A DNA stretch of 64,000 nt from Isoetes taiwanensis (GCA_021234155.1 JAJEKV010000020.1:17289018-17353017); one strand, 5' to 3'; counted from the first letter of the stretch, positions 12,026 to 23,186 are shown. Program-made: numbers and translations. Notes: generated by a model from the sequence alone, not told the origin.

Positions 12026-12456
12026 GGAACTCCGTATATCTCAAGCGAGATGTGGTTAATGTGGCCAAAAAATTTTGGGTTAATGTGGCCAGGCCACATT
12101 AATCACTGGTTAATGTGGCCATCTGGTATCAGCCATGTGGTTAATGTGGCAAAAAAAGTGGTTAATGTGGCCAAAAAACCAGGCTTCAAATTGCGCGGCG
12201 GGGGCAAAAATTTCAATCAACTGGTTCTTTCTGCTCTATGGGCAGTTTGATTCGATCTAAAGACCATGCCAATCACTTCATCTACCTCTTTTATGCTAGA
12301 TCAGTGAAGAGAGGAAGAGATTTGAAGCAAAATGGAGCCGGATCGACCAAAAAATGCCAAAAACAGTTGGTTTTTGGGCTTCAAACCGCGCTGTTCCTCA
12401 TGGCTGATACAGATGGCCACATTAACCATATCTCGCTTGAGATATACGGCGTTCCC
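12026..12456. mobile_element. Mutator-like MITE with 9-bp TSD
   Basis: A 431-bp non-coding element with long terminal inverted repeats. The left end (12026-12066) and the reverse complement of the right end (12415-12456) agree over about 41 bases with only a few differences. The shared core is CCGTATATCTCAAGCGAGAT. It is flanked by a perfect 9-bp direct repeat ATAATCAGC at 12017-12025 and 12457-12465, the TSD size typical of Mutator-like transposons. Inside, GGTTAATGTGGCC occurs repeatedly. No transposase is encoded, so it would depend on a MULE elsewhere. Confidence 0.85.
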
Positions 12457-12465
12457 ATAATCAGC

Positions 12466-14353
12466 CATATTTTGGTTGGTTATGCATCCGGCTACATTGG
12501 CTCCATAAACAACCTCTGGCACATCGCCTGTTTTCCCTGCTTTGTTTTATCATGAAACCGATCAAGAATATTTTGCTTTTAAGACTTGCTCCACTGCTTT
12601 TAAGGAAATCCACACAAGCCCTACATGCCCAAGGCTTCTATCTTTGACACAAATCCCCTGTGAAATATCCCACTTGATACAGTTCGAGTTCTTGACGATA
12701 AATAAGCAAAGCAGAGCAACTGTTAATACTCATAGCATCGGTTGAAAGGTATCTATTAACTTATATGGCACACCAATTTTGGTTTGCAAATATTCGCTGT
12801 TTGACTCTTCTATAAACACAGCGCTAGGCATCCCCTGAATGCATTAAACCTATCCCTGCCTCTGTCTATAGATGTCGAAGATTCTAGCCCTAATTTAAAT
12901 ACCGTGACTCTGTTCAGGCAACACTTGCGGGAGAGCTTGCGGCTAGTTTTTCAGCAGTGAATAGTCTTTGAAGGCTTAGAATTTTAGAACTTGCCCGACT
13001 AAGCTAGATGGGGCCCTAATTTATGTAAATTCTAATATGCAAGAACGGTCTGGGTAGGCAGGTTTTGCCTGGGTTCCGTGGCCTGGAGTTCCTTCATGCC
13101 TTGCCTTGTAGCTGCAATAAGAGCACAGACAGATGAACGCAGCAGAATAAAGTGATTGCTTGCAAATAAGAGACCGTCGATAAAGAACACCGAGAGATGC
13201 CCGAATTGAGACCGCCGAGACCGAGGAATTGGAACCATGCTCCTCTTCACCTAACCCAAAAAGTCCACAACTGTCCAAGATGAATATTCTAAATTATTCT
13301 AACATCCGGGCCCCATCACCCCAAGGGTTGCCCCAAAAAATGTTGGCAGGGCTCAGGCAAAGTATTTGAAATGAATAGGAAAATTACCTTATAGCCTTAG
13401 GATGAACAGGCACCTGCGGATTTGGATGGGATTTATCCTACTTATTAAAATTTGGTTCGGAAAATTTCCTTTAAATCTCAGAAACAAAAAGAGTTTGTAG
13501 TCGACAAATAAAAGTTGATTTCCAACAATATTATATTGAATTCTAGCAAAAATAACATAAACAAGTCATGGTGCAACAAAACATTGTTTCACCAATGTAA
13601 TTCGATTCTTAGAATGAAGTAATCTAGAGGCTAGAATGTAAGAATCGATACAATAATATGTGCTTCTATAGAGAAGAAAAAAGAACAAAGAAGCAATGTA
13701 CTTAAAGGGCTCAATGGCTTCTACCTTTCTTGCTATCAACAACAATAACAATGTTTCCCAATGGTGACATCGCTGCAGTATAGAACATTCTGAGAAAAGG
13801 CCCATCCCATCACAGTTTTATAATACATTAGACGACTGCTTGGATGCTGTCAATAAGCACAGGTCCGAAAGATCTTCTAAATGGTTATGCATGCCAGTAA
13901 TAACTTGATCATCTGAAACATTGTTCATATGGCAATCGCAGGCCTGCAACGACCAAATCTGGCATAAAAAGTAGTAAGAAAGGACGAGAAAAGAATCTCT
14001 GGCTCAACGTTCCGCTTTGGATGCCAAACTTCTATTATCAAACTTCTATTATCAGATCCTTGTTGGGTAAAGAAAGGAATGAACCAAAAATTTTGAATTT
14101 TATTTCTTTGGCCTGGCCCTGGCCGTTTATTGCATGGAAACATACATAAATATATTAAGAGAACCATTAAAATAAAATAAAAACATACTAACAACTATTT
14201 AAAAAATATCCCATAACTTATTTTTTCAAACAAAAAAAATCCTACCTATATGAAATTGAATGAAGAAAATCCTTATATGCCTTTTTTTGTAATGGGTTGT
14301 ATATCCTGCTACATTTTATGTGAACCAAAAAATCATTTTGTGAACCGTAAAAA
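12466..14353. other. No recognisable gene
   Basis: Mixed sequence with short ORFs only. The overlapping minus-strand ORFs at 13021-13278 show no domain I know. No RNA gene or complete mobile element is visible. Confidence 0.5.
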
Positions 14354-14526
14354 ACAGTTAGATTCAATTCCGCCGCGTCCACTAGTAGCGCCTTGCCACG
14401 TGGCGCTTTTCTTATAAGGAATGTTAATAAAATTTAGCTCTACGCGTTTACCTGACATTCAGATTTCTTACCCGACATTCAGACCTTTTACTCGACATTC
14501 TTGGCGACGGAATTGAATCTAACTGT
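14354..14526. mobile_element. Small inverted-repeat element
   Basis: A 173-bp segment bounded by 22-bp inverted repeats (14354-14375 and 14505-14526, 21 of 22 matching; core CAGTTAGATTCAATTCCG). Inside are nearly three copies of a 20-bp unit, TTACCCGACATTCAGAYYTY, from 14448. No clear target duplication is visible at its edges. It is either a tiny MITE or a fold-back scrap. Confidence 0.6.
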
Positions 14527-14666
14527 CTTCCATGTTACAGTAATGTATGGGTTCATGGTATTTGGGATGCCATTATTCGCATGTACCGGGGGGGGTCCGC
14601 CGGCCGGCGTTAGGCGGAGCGGTCACCCATGACATGCCGAATCGGCGCATCAAATAGCATGAACCC

Positions 14667-15355
14667 ACAATATGGTATTTGGGGAGCGATTTTTTCTCAA
14701 CCTCTTTGGCCGCCAGTCGATTTCAAGCTCTGGCAGCGATGGCGTCAAGCAAGAGCATGCATTAACTAAATTTTTGAGCTCCATCGGCGCGCTTAAGCAA
14801 GATGTCGCCATGAAGTCGTGGGCCGTCCCGAAGCTTTGGTAAAGCTCGGTCTAGAAGCTATGGCCGTCCCGAAGCTCCAATAAAGTTTAGGTCTAGAAGC
14901 TATGGCGATTTGAAGTCCGTGAAAGCTCAGTCCCGGTAAAAGCTCGTTTTTCGTTTTGAAGCTCCGGTAAAGCTCTGTTTTCTGGAGCTCCGTTTTATGA
15001 TTTATGTAAAGCTTCGTTATCCGAAGCTCTATTTTTTGAAGCTCCGTTTTATGGATATGCATTCTGAAGCTCCAGTGAAGCTCTGTTTTCTGAAGCTTAT
15101 GCCTGTAGTGTTCCGTATTGCAAGACATACAAGCCATGCAAGCTAAGGCACAGGAGGATATAAATAGGAGACGCTATGGCAAGAAACAGAACAGAGCAAG
15201 AAACAAAAGATTACCGGCTAACAAAGCAAGAAACCGGCTAGAAACTGAAGATGCGGAATGGTAGACTCAACTACCATTCTGCAATGGAATCCTCTGCCAC
15301 ATGGCAGCACGAAATTAACCGAAAGGAAAAAATCGTGACCCAAATACCATATTGT
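14667..15355. mobile_element. MITE-like element upstream of SAL1
   Basis: A 689-bp segment bounded by 30-bp inverted repeats, 14667-14696 and 15326-15355, matching at 27 of 30 positions with the three differences together. The outer end is ACAATATGGTATTTGGG. The interior holds a degenerate AAGCTC repeat field (about 14810-15110) and a perfect small hairpin GAATGGTAG/CTACCATTC (15255-15279). No protein is encoded, and I could not see a convincing TSD. It lies about 320 bp upstream of the first SAL1 start codon. Confidence 0.65.
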
Positions 15356-15368
15356 CAATTTACTTGAC

Positions 15369-15430
15369 ATTCCTGAGATGTCAACAGGGCTCCGCGCTCC
15401 GCGCGTCGCCCTGTTTCCATCTCAGGAAAT
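15369..15430. repeat. GC-loop hairpin upstream of SAL1
   Basis: Inverted arms at 15369-15390 and 15408-15430 (about 22 bp with a few mismatches; core CCTGAGATG/CATCTCAGG and CAGGGC/GCCCTG) enclose a GC-rich loop of alternating CGCG character. It lies roughly 250 bp upstream of the first SAL1 ATG, in what should be promoter DNA. Confidence 0.65.
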
Positions 15431-15678
15431 TGACATTCCTGTATACGGAAATTCTGTGAAGCGCCTAGGACTTCACATACTAGGCGGGGCTTGACCAGCC
15501 GTGATAAATCTACACGTCAAATTGATAGGTGAAGAGGAGCTTGATCGAAGATTGAGCTACTGTCAGGAAGATTGACACAGTGGAAATACGATGACATGGC
15601 CGCCCGGCTAGCCTAAAGTTGGGACCGCTGTGAAAAGTCTAGCGGTAACTCTAGTCGTAAAATTGCCTTTAAAAAACA
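15431..15678 (+). promoter_or_regulatory. SAL1 proximal upstream region
   Basis: A gene-free stretch between the hairpin and the first possible SAL1 start codon. It should hold the core promoter and 5' UTR, but I cannot point to a clear TATA box or other site, so this call rests on position only. Confidence 0.4.
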
Positions 15679-18600
15679 ATGTTCGTTGCTGTCTCTCTCC
15701 GCCATTGTTTTCCGGCCCGATCCGCCATCAGAGCCCACTGCAAGAGTAGGCTCTCGACAATGGCGTACGAGCAGGAGCTTCAAGTTGCAATTCAGGCTGT
15801 GACTCTGGCATGCCGGCTCTGTCAGGTACCCAGCAATACCCTCCAATGCATATCTCACTGCTATGTGTTTCTCATTTCCTCGTCAATTTTGTAGAGCGTG
15901 CAAAAGAAATTAGTTGCAAATGAAAGTCAGGCGAAGTCGGATAAATCCCCCGTCACAGTGGCTGATTACGGTATGGCATGGCACTTCCCCAGTAAGGCAA
16001 AGAAAATCTTAATGTAGAGACGATTTAGTCGCAGTGATTATTGTATGATTGGTGTTTTGATTTGTTACACCTATGCCAGTCTTGTTGTTTCGAGAGTTGA
16101 GGTTCAGTCTAGTGCTGCCATATTTTTTCCTTATTACTTACTGCCAGAAAAGCATACCTAATTTCATATTTGGACTGACAGACAATGCAATGTTGAGCAT
16201 ATCACTCATATACATTTTCATCACAATGTTAAAATATTGATATCCTTTAACTTGCTTGAACATACGACAGGCCTTTCCTGGGGATGTTAAACATTATGTT
16301 AGTTTTGCATTCCTGCTGCTCAACTACTAGGTATCACGTTTTTTATGAATTTGTTGCTTAGTTGAGATAGACACCGATTTCTTTGGATGTCAATGTTTGC
16401 AGCTTAATATTCAAAATGGATTTGGTCATCAGCTATTCTAGCTGAAACGTGCATGAAGCCTTTGGTCTTACAATGTTGGAATGCATTGCATTCTTAGGGG
16501 TGACCATTCTCTAGAAGAAGACAATCTATAGACAAAGATCTGATTTTGATGCTGAGCCTTCAAAAGGCAAAATCACAATTCACTTTACAACTTTATGGAA
16601 CCAGACACTACACTACGAATGGGATACCTAGAATTGAGACTGTCTAGAAAGCAGAAGAAAGATGGAACTAAAGTCGTCTGGGTCCATTATAATGTGATGG
16701 AGTATATACTTTGTAACATAAAACATGATTCTTGCCAAATATTCTGCAACACACAGCACAACTGTCTTACTGGCTTACCAAAAAGCAGTTTCTCAAGCTG
16801 TGTGTGCACCGGTTGTAAATTTGAAGATTGTAGACTATTAGAATGTAACTCAGAGCGTCACTGTTATTATTTTGGTTTTGTGTATCAACTAATTTCCATA
16901 CGCAAATCTCTTATACGTTCTACATTGTGATATGTTGTTGTTTAGGTTCTCAAGCTTTAGTAAGCTGGGCTTTGAGGAAACAGCTTAGAGAACCTTTTTC
17001 GATGGTGGCAGAAGAGGTAAACCTTGATTTTGCATTAATTACAGCAGCTGGAATTGAGTATAAATGCATGCGTATTACTGGCAATTAGGGGTGGATAGTC
17101 TGCCATGTAGAAGATTGAGGGCTAACCTCCAACCTTTTTAATTTCATGGCGTATGCTACTATTAGGAAGCTTAGGGGGTTGTTGTATCCAACCAACTATA
17201 TACATGCCCATGTGGAAACCTTGGCAGAGCAGATATTGCACCATACAAGCCAGCATTGCCTTATGGATTAAACACAAGTTTAGACGGCCTTTTTGTTTTG
17301 GGCGGCCTGAAAAAATCATCCTTTTTACAGCTTGGTATGGCTCTTTCAAAATGTATAGGTAATTTGAGGTATGATGTGACACGCCTGTATGGAAGTGCGC
17401 AGTTTCTATGTGCAAATTCCATAATAACGTGCTGCATCCCATAATTGCATAGTACTTGCTTTGTATATATTTTCCCAGGCCGAGGCCATTATTTATTGAA
17501 ACTTTAAAGAGTGAACTGTTTGGTTCATACAGTGTGTTAGTTGCATTAGCCTATCTTCATTAAATGCACAATGTTCTTTTGATTGTAGGATTCAGAAGAT
17601 TTACGGAACCAGGATGGTCTACTCATGCTGAACCGCGTAACTGAATTAGTTAATGAGGCACTCCTGGCGACAGGTCATTATATTGACCCTTTATCAAGTC
17701 AAGAAGTACTTCTGGCCATTGATCAGGGAAGGTCAAATGGTGGGAGCATCGGAAGGCATTGGGTCCTAGATCCTATCGATGGGACAAAGGGGTGAGATGA
17801 TTGGATCTGTGAACTTATTGTGTGAGTGTATGTGAGCCGTATCTAACAAGATACCTCATGTGCCACACGAGGAGTAAAGTCTTTCATGTTAATAATTGTA
17901 AATTGTAACAGATTTATGCGTGGTGAACAATATGCAGTTGCTTTGGCGCTCTTAGATGAAGGCGATGTTGTTGTTGGTGTACTTGGTTGTCCAAATTTAC
18001 CCCTATCATCTATTGGTTCAGAACTTCCACATAAAGAGCCTATTGGTTGTCTTTTTGCTGCAAAGAAGGGAGGTGGCACGATGATGCATTCCTTGGATGG
18101 TTCTATGAAGCCTCAAAAGGTAATATGTTTTGTATTGCAGTTTCAATTTAGTTGCATGCCACCATGTTAAAGACACTTTGATGTAGAGAGGTGTACTTTA
18201 TGAATGCCCACACCTAAAATTTCCAGCTTATGGCTAGCTGGGTATGGAGAGATTATTATGTCTTTGTTTAGGCATAATTGGCACTGTAAACCTTGGTCAA
18301 GATAGGCGTCGTATATAATTTTGAAAAAGGAATTGAAGCTGCAAATCAGTGCATCCCGTAAAGAAGGGGGCAAACTTTGCAGATTGTTGCAAGGAGATGT
18401 CTCTAGGTCCCAATTTGCTTATTGACAAAGTTCTGAAAAGGGTATTCTGTTAGCAACTGAAGAGGGTATAATTGATCAGTTGATAGTGCAGCCCTGAATC
18501 CTGTTTGCACAGTGTGAGGTAGTCAAATAATTAACTAGCCAAGCTGATGTTAATCATGATATTTTCTGTGTCTACTGATGATTGTGGTCATTACAACACA

Positions 18601-19353
18601 ACTAAGTCTTCACTAATGCAAAATCATTTCTTTCTAGGTGCATGTTAACAATCTCGAGGATCCTTCCCGTGCTGTGTTTTGTGAATCATACGAATCAGCA
18701 CATTCATTGCAGGAACTCACAGGAGAAATTGCCAGTGTAATATGCTTGTTAATTTGGTTATCTTGGGAGATTCTTTTGTATTTCTTTTGATATAAATTTT
18801 GGAAAACAGATTCTCGGAGTGAAGGTGCCTCCAATTCGTATTGATAGCCAGGCTAAATATGCTGCCATGGCAAGAGGAGATGCAGCCATCTATCTCCGAT
18901 TCCCACACTCGGGATATAGAGAGAAAGTATGGGATCATGCTGCAGGCTTCATTGTGATTACAGGTATGACAGTTTCCATGCATTTTACATTGACGCTGGG
19001 AAGTCTATCATGAGTGGGAAAGTTATGTAGAAATTGAAGAATGCCTAATAGATATGGCTATATTCTTGGACAATAACATGAACATGTAACAGGTTCTTAT
19101 TAGTCTGTTGTACTGGCATTAAAGAAAAATTACCAAACAAGACAGATCTTTTTGCAGCACATTCAAAAATTTTATTATGGTTGATATATGCGTTACAGAA
19201 GCTGGAGGACAAGTCATTGATGCCAATGGAAAATGCTTGGATTTCTCAACTGGAAGGTTCCTTGACATTGAAAAGGGCATTATCGCAACTAATCCAAGGA
19301 TGATGCCTGCTGTTCTCGCAGCCACCAAGCAGGCACTCCGTCACCACCACTAG
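15679..19353 (+). CDS. SAL1: SAL1-like 3'(2'),5'-bisphosphate nucleotidase
   Basis: Eight coding exons join in frame: 15679-15825, 15895-15970, 16946-17016, 17589-17791, 17912-18119, 18638-18736, 18810-18963, 19199-19353. All introns are GT-AG. The product is 370 aa from 15679 or 343 aa from the inner ATG at 15760, close to Arabidopsis SAL1. The enzyme is a Li-sensitive, Mg-dependent phosphatase that turns PAP into AMP (and PAPS into APS) in plastids and mitochondria. Family marks, numbered from the inner Met, are the metal-binding AEED at 69-72, DPIDGT at 132-137 and WDHAAG at 282-287. The protein begins MAYE like other plant SAL1 forms. The upstream 27 residues are rich in Arg, Ser and Ala with no acidic residue, fitting a transit peptide. 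No stop, frameshift or bad splice site is seen, so the gene looks intact. Minor exon details could differ. Confidence 0.95.
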
Positions 19354-19765
19354 CGTTTCGTTTCAATCTCTTCGGTGTCGGAGTCTCTATGTTTGAAAGA
19401 ATGCTTGCACGAATTCAGATGGCATGTTGAACTCTAAGTGGCTGATTTAATTTGTATTGTGCACCAAATGTATTTTTCATTGTTGAAATCTGAAAACATC
19501 CATGTGATAGAAGGTGGGGCCACCACCTCCAAGCCCACGAACAAAGAAGAGCCTTGAAAGAATTGAATTGAGTGAAGGTGTAACTGTAAATAGGGGTTTC
19601 TAATGTCATTTTGCATTGTCATAAAGGTAAAGGGGGCCACATTTCGGCTTTTTTCAGCCGATTTTAAATCCAGTAATAGTTCTTGTTATGGTCAGTTGAT
19701 TTAGGGTCACTTGATCAGTTGATTTTTATTATTGCAGAAGATAGAAATAGCACAGAAATTCAATC
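19354..19765 (+). other. SAL1 3' flank
   Basis: AT-rich sequence after the stop codon that should include the 3' UTR and poly(A) region. No further gene is visible. Confidence 0.5.
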
Positions 19766-19866
19766 CACTGTATTATAGAAATTCAAGAAACACTGATCAA
19801 AAACACTGTATTATAGAAATTCAAGAAACACTGTATTATAGAAATTCAACAAACACTGATCAAAAA
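19766..19866 (+). repeat. Short tandem repeat array
   Basis: Three units of 38, 25 and 38 bases, each beginning CACTGTATTATAGAAATTCA. Units one and three carry an extra CACTGATCAAAAA tail that unit two lacks. It is a local minisatellite downstream of SAL1. Confidence 0.9.
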
Positions 19867-20794
19867 CAGTAAATTCCACTGATCAGAAAATTCCACGGAT
19901 TTCCAAAAAAAGGACGAAAATCTAGCTCGAAGCTAATCTCTAAGGTGCTGTGACTGCCATATCTGTTCCCAAAACGCCATATCTGTAGCTCTTGGATTGA
20001 CCCTGTATGGTCGCCAGATATAAGCTAGGCATGTTCTTGAACCGACTTGGCATCCATGCATGAAGAAATAAGCCATGTAGAGAGGTAAAGATAGTAAATA
20101 ACCCAAAGAAAGGCGTTCTTGTGATGTTACCTTATCAAATCTTTAGAAAAGATCCTTCCAAATCTATGAGAAAGCAGTAAACACGGATCTCAGGACTCTG
20201 TTATTAGGAGATTAACAGAAAAACTCCAAGAAAAACTCTGAAACTTCTCAAAACCTGTGCAAATCAGCTATGGCGACGTCCGGCGATGGAGAAGAGAAAG
20301 ATCAACCAAAAAGTATGGCGATGCGCCAAAAAATCGCCTCTGGCAACTGCTAAAGCATGCAGAAATGCTATGGCAACACAAAAACAGCAAGCGCCCATGC
20401 CAAAAAAGATATCGCCATAGCTCTGTGGACGGCGATGGCGACGGAAGCATCGCCAGAAGAAAGGAGGAAAGAAAAAAAAAAAAAAGACTTATATATGTTG
20501 CTGACGTGGCATCCAGCTGGCCAAAATGTGGCCCCCTCCGCCGCGAGCGGCGCCGCCAGCGAACCTCACCGCCGCCAGGCCTTTTCAGCCAGAACAGTGG
20601 CCTCAACGGCCTTTACCTCTTACTTATACTAACCCCGCAGCGCTAATGCTTGCATCCTTGAGCATCCTAAGAACATTCCCGCTATGGCTCCTAGGACAGA
20701 TGGCTGAACCGGGAGGAAATTGAACATGTGCTTTGATATCAAATGTAATCCTAACACATTAGAACTAGCTATCAGGCCTAAAAGGGTGGATCCT
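19867..20794. other. No recognisable gene
   Basis: Both strands are open for about 110-130 codons around 20257-20646, but the frames are low-complexity (Arg/Lys-rich on plus, Ser/Arg/Phe-rich on minus) with no known domain. The openness probably reflects local GC-rich composition. It includes a 15-base A run near 20467. Confidence 0.45.
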
Positions 20795-20860
20795 TAGTGA
20801 GCCCTGACCTCCCATAAGTTTTAACCCACCCTAGTGAGCCCTGACCTCCCATAAGTTTTA
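20795..20860 (+). repeat. 37-bp tandem duplication
   Basis: Two copies of a 29-base segment beginning TAGTGAGCCCTGACCTCC, at 20795-20823 and 20832-20860, repeat with a 37-base period. Confidence 0.9.
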
Positions 20861-21046
20861 TCCCGTGTCTTATAACACATTGAGACAACTTTACCTCATT
20901 CATGATTGCATTTGCACTCAAATAACTTACAATAAATGAGATCATGTGAACCTCCAAGGTGTGGCCTACCACGGTTCAACACTTGATGATTGAATGAACT
21001 ATATGCTAGCTCCTTGGCTAGTGCATTACTTAACCAATCAAGGTGT

Positions 21047-21510
21047 CATGAACATCCATCAAAAGAGGGTTGCGAATGTCCAAGAACCTTTCAGAAAGTT
21101 CTAGTAAGATTCCTTTAGAATCTTCTAGGAACATCTAGAATGTTCTTCAGAGTTCAGGGCAGACAATACGAAGCATGGTTCAAACTTTTGACCTCGTATT
21201 ACAAGCAAACATCTTCACCATGGTATCCGTTACTTGTTGTACATATATGTTGTGACACATATATTGGTTAGGAATTAGTTAGAACATGCACAATATCCCA
21301 CATGCATTCGTGCAGTTAGAAGTCCCTTTTTCAGTATATAATGGGACCTTCGACATGAGGGTTGACATTTTGATCCAATGCAAGTCTTGAGCCTTCTAGC
21401 TCTTGTTCTTGTATTCATGGTCGCCCTTTAGGCTTTTGCTCTTGTATTCTGCTATGTTGTATTATATCCCGCTTCTTGTTTGTCTTGAATCCAGTTTCTT
21501 TGGATCTTTT
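21047..21510 (+). mobile_element. LTR-like promoter segment (possible solo LTR)
   Basis: The segment has LTR character. It may begin TGTCATGAACATCC, carries a cluster of AGAANNTTCT dyads at 21093-21146 and has a TATA-like tatataatgg at 21335. A T-rich stretch with repeated 'cttgttcttgtattc' follows, as in the R-U5 part of plant LTRs. No partner LTR, PBS or TSD is visible in the window, so the boundaries and even the class remain tentative. Confidence 0.35.
21093..21146 (+). promoter_or_regulatory. Cluster of heat-shock-element dyads
   Basis: Three perfect AGAANNTTCT palindromes stand at 21093-21102, 21117-21126 and 21137-21146. The first is preceded by another near-repeat, AGAACCTTTC. Alternating nGAAn/nTTCn units are the binding pattern of heat shock factors. 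They lie about 190-240 bases before a TATA-like sequence. Confidence 0.55.
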
Positions 21511-21549
21511 TACCACCCCTCCCCCTCCCGGGCCCCCTTCTTAGGATCA

Positions 21550-22306
21550 AATGTATACTTCTCCATTTCACTATATTGATCGATGCATGCCTTTCATTAC
21601 TAGACTATTCATTCATGTTATACTCTTATAGATATACATTACATTGATACTATATCACAATATACCTAATTTAAAAATCATTCTTTATTCACACACGTGT
21701 AGCTGATTATATATTATATACGGCCATAGACATAGACAACTTCTATTTCTTCTTTTAATATAATACACACTTATAATTCTCACACTGCATAGTACAAACT
21801 CATTCTAATCATATAATTTGTTTTATTAGACTCTGCCATAATTTTATTTTGTCTCAAATTTTTTTCTCATTTTCTTACATTTTTAACAACTCATAAATTG
21901 CTATTGTCATTCTTATTGATACCCATCACATTTATACTTATATTATTGTATACCATACACGCACCTTCCTTTATCCCTTATATCATGTAATACACATATA
22001 TATTGGATTATATCTCCCATTGTTATATGTATACTTTAACATTAATTATACACGCATGTTCTTCATTATTTTTCATTCACAACCTTTTTATAATCATAAC
22101 CTAAGTCTCATTATCCATTCTATAGTGTATAATACATATATAAATATATTCTCAATTCTATTATATTTAACAATGCATTCACGCTATATTTTGTTAGATC
22201 AACATTTTCTTTCCACCATATTTTTAAATACTTTTCTTCTTTTTAGTATCTGTCGTCTTTTCACGCTCACACTCTCTATCTTGACCATACTTTACATAAT
22301 TGTAAT
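21550..22306. other. AT-rich low-complexity region
   Basis: About 750 bases, strongly AT-rich, with many TATATA and CATT runs. The plus-strand ORF of 101 codons at 22020-22325 is Ile/Leu/Phe-rich as expected from composition alone. I see no gene. Confidence 0.6.
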
Positions 22307-23186
22307 ACTCCTCGAATCTATATGATGCTCCCATCGTATAAATAGGGGAAATTCCCCTTCCATGGAGACTGCATCACCATGAAAAGGCCCTCCGTCTGAC
22401 TCGAACCACTTGTGATGGGCAAGTGTCCGGTTGAAGGACACAGAGGTGTCATTCGTCCCACGCCTTCTATGGGAATCCTATACAGCGGAAGCGTACATAC
22501 ATGTTAGCACCTGGCAACAATACAAATAAGTAATATACCACCATATTGGGTGGTCCATCCATCATCAATACGAACAACAATATGATACCAATATACATAG
22601 GAAATGCACCGTAAATGAGGCTTCTACCCCAGATTCAGACTCAAGGGAGTCGACTGACGGTCAGGGCCCCCGGATAACAACAGACAGAAGCATAACATGG
22701 CATTGACTGGCATAGAACAATGGCAAGAGTAGTCCACTCTTGTGATGCTCCCTGAACCTATACGATGCTCCCATCATATAAATACGGAAAATTCCCCTCC
22801 CATGGCGACTCCATCACCACGGAAAGGCCCTTCGTCTGACTCGGATGACTTGTGATGGGCAAGTGTCCGGGCGAAGGACACAGAGGTGTCATTTGTCCCA
22901 TGTTTTCTATGGGGATCCTATACAGTGGAAGCGTACATGCATGTTAGCAACTGGCAACAATACAAATAAATAATATACCACCACGATGGGTGGTCTATTC
23001 ATCATCAATACAAACAATAATATTATACCAATATACATAGGAAATGCACCATAAATGAGGCTTCTACCCCAGGTTCAGACTCAAGGGGGTCGACTGACAG
23101 TCAAGGCCTCCGGATAACAATAGACAGAAGCATAACATGGTGTTGGCTGGCATAGAACAATGACTAGGGTAGTCCACTCCATCCGC
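22307..23186. repeat. 440-bp tandem duplication
   Basis: Two head-to-tail copies with a period of 440 bases (for example 'atgctcccatc' at 22325 and 22765, 'agtagtccactc' near 22731 and 'gtagtccactcc' near 23170). By eye they agree at roughly nine positions in ten, so the duplication is not very recent. It lies inside the LTR region. Confidence 0.9.

Noticed and set aside
20257-20646. Arg/Lys-rich 129-codon ORF
   Set aside because: Both strands and other frames are open in the same place, no domain is seen, and composition explains it.
22020-22325. 101-codon Ile/Leu/Phe-rich ORF
   Set aside because: It sits in an AT-rich low-complexity stretch where such ORFs are expected by chance.
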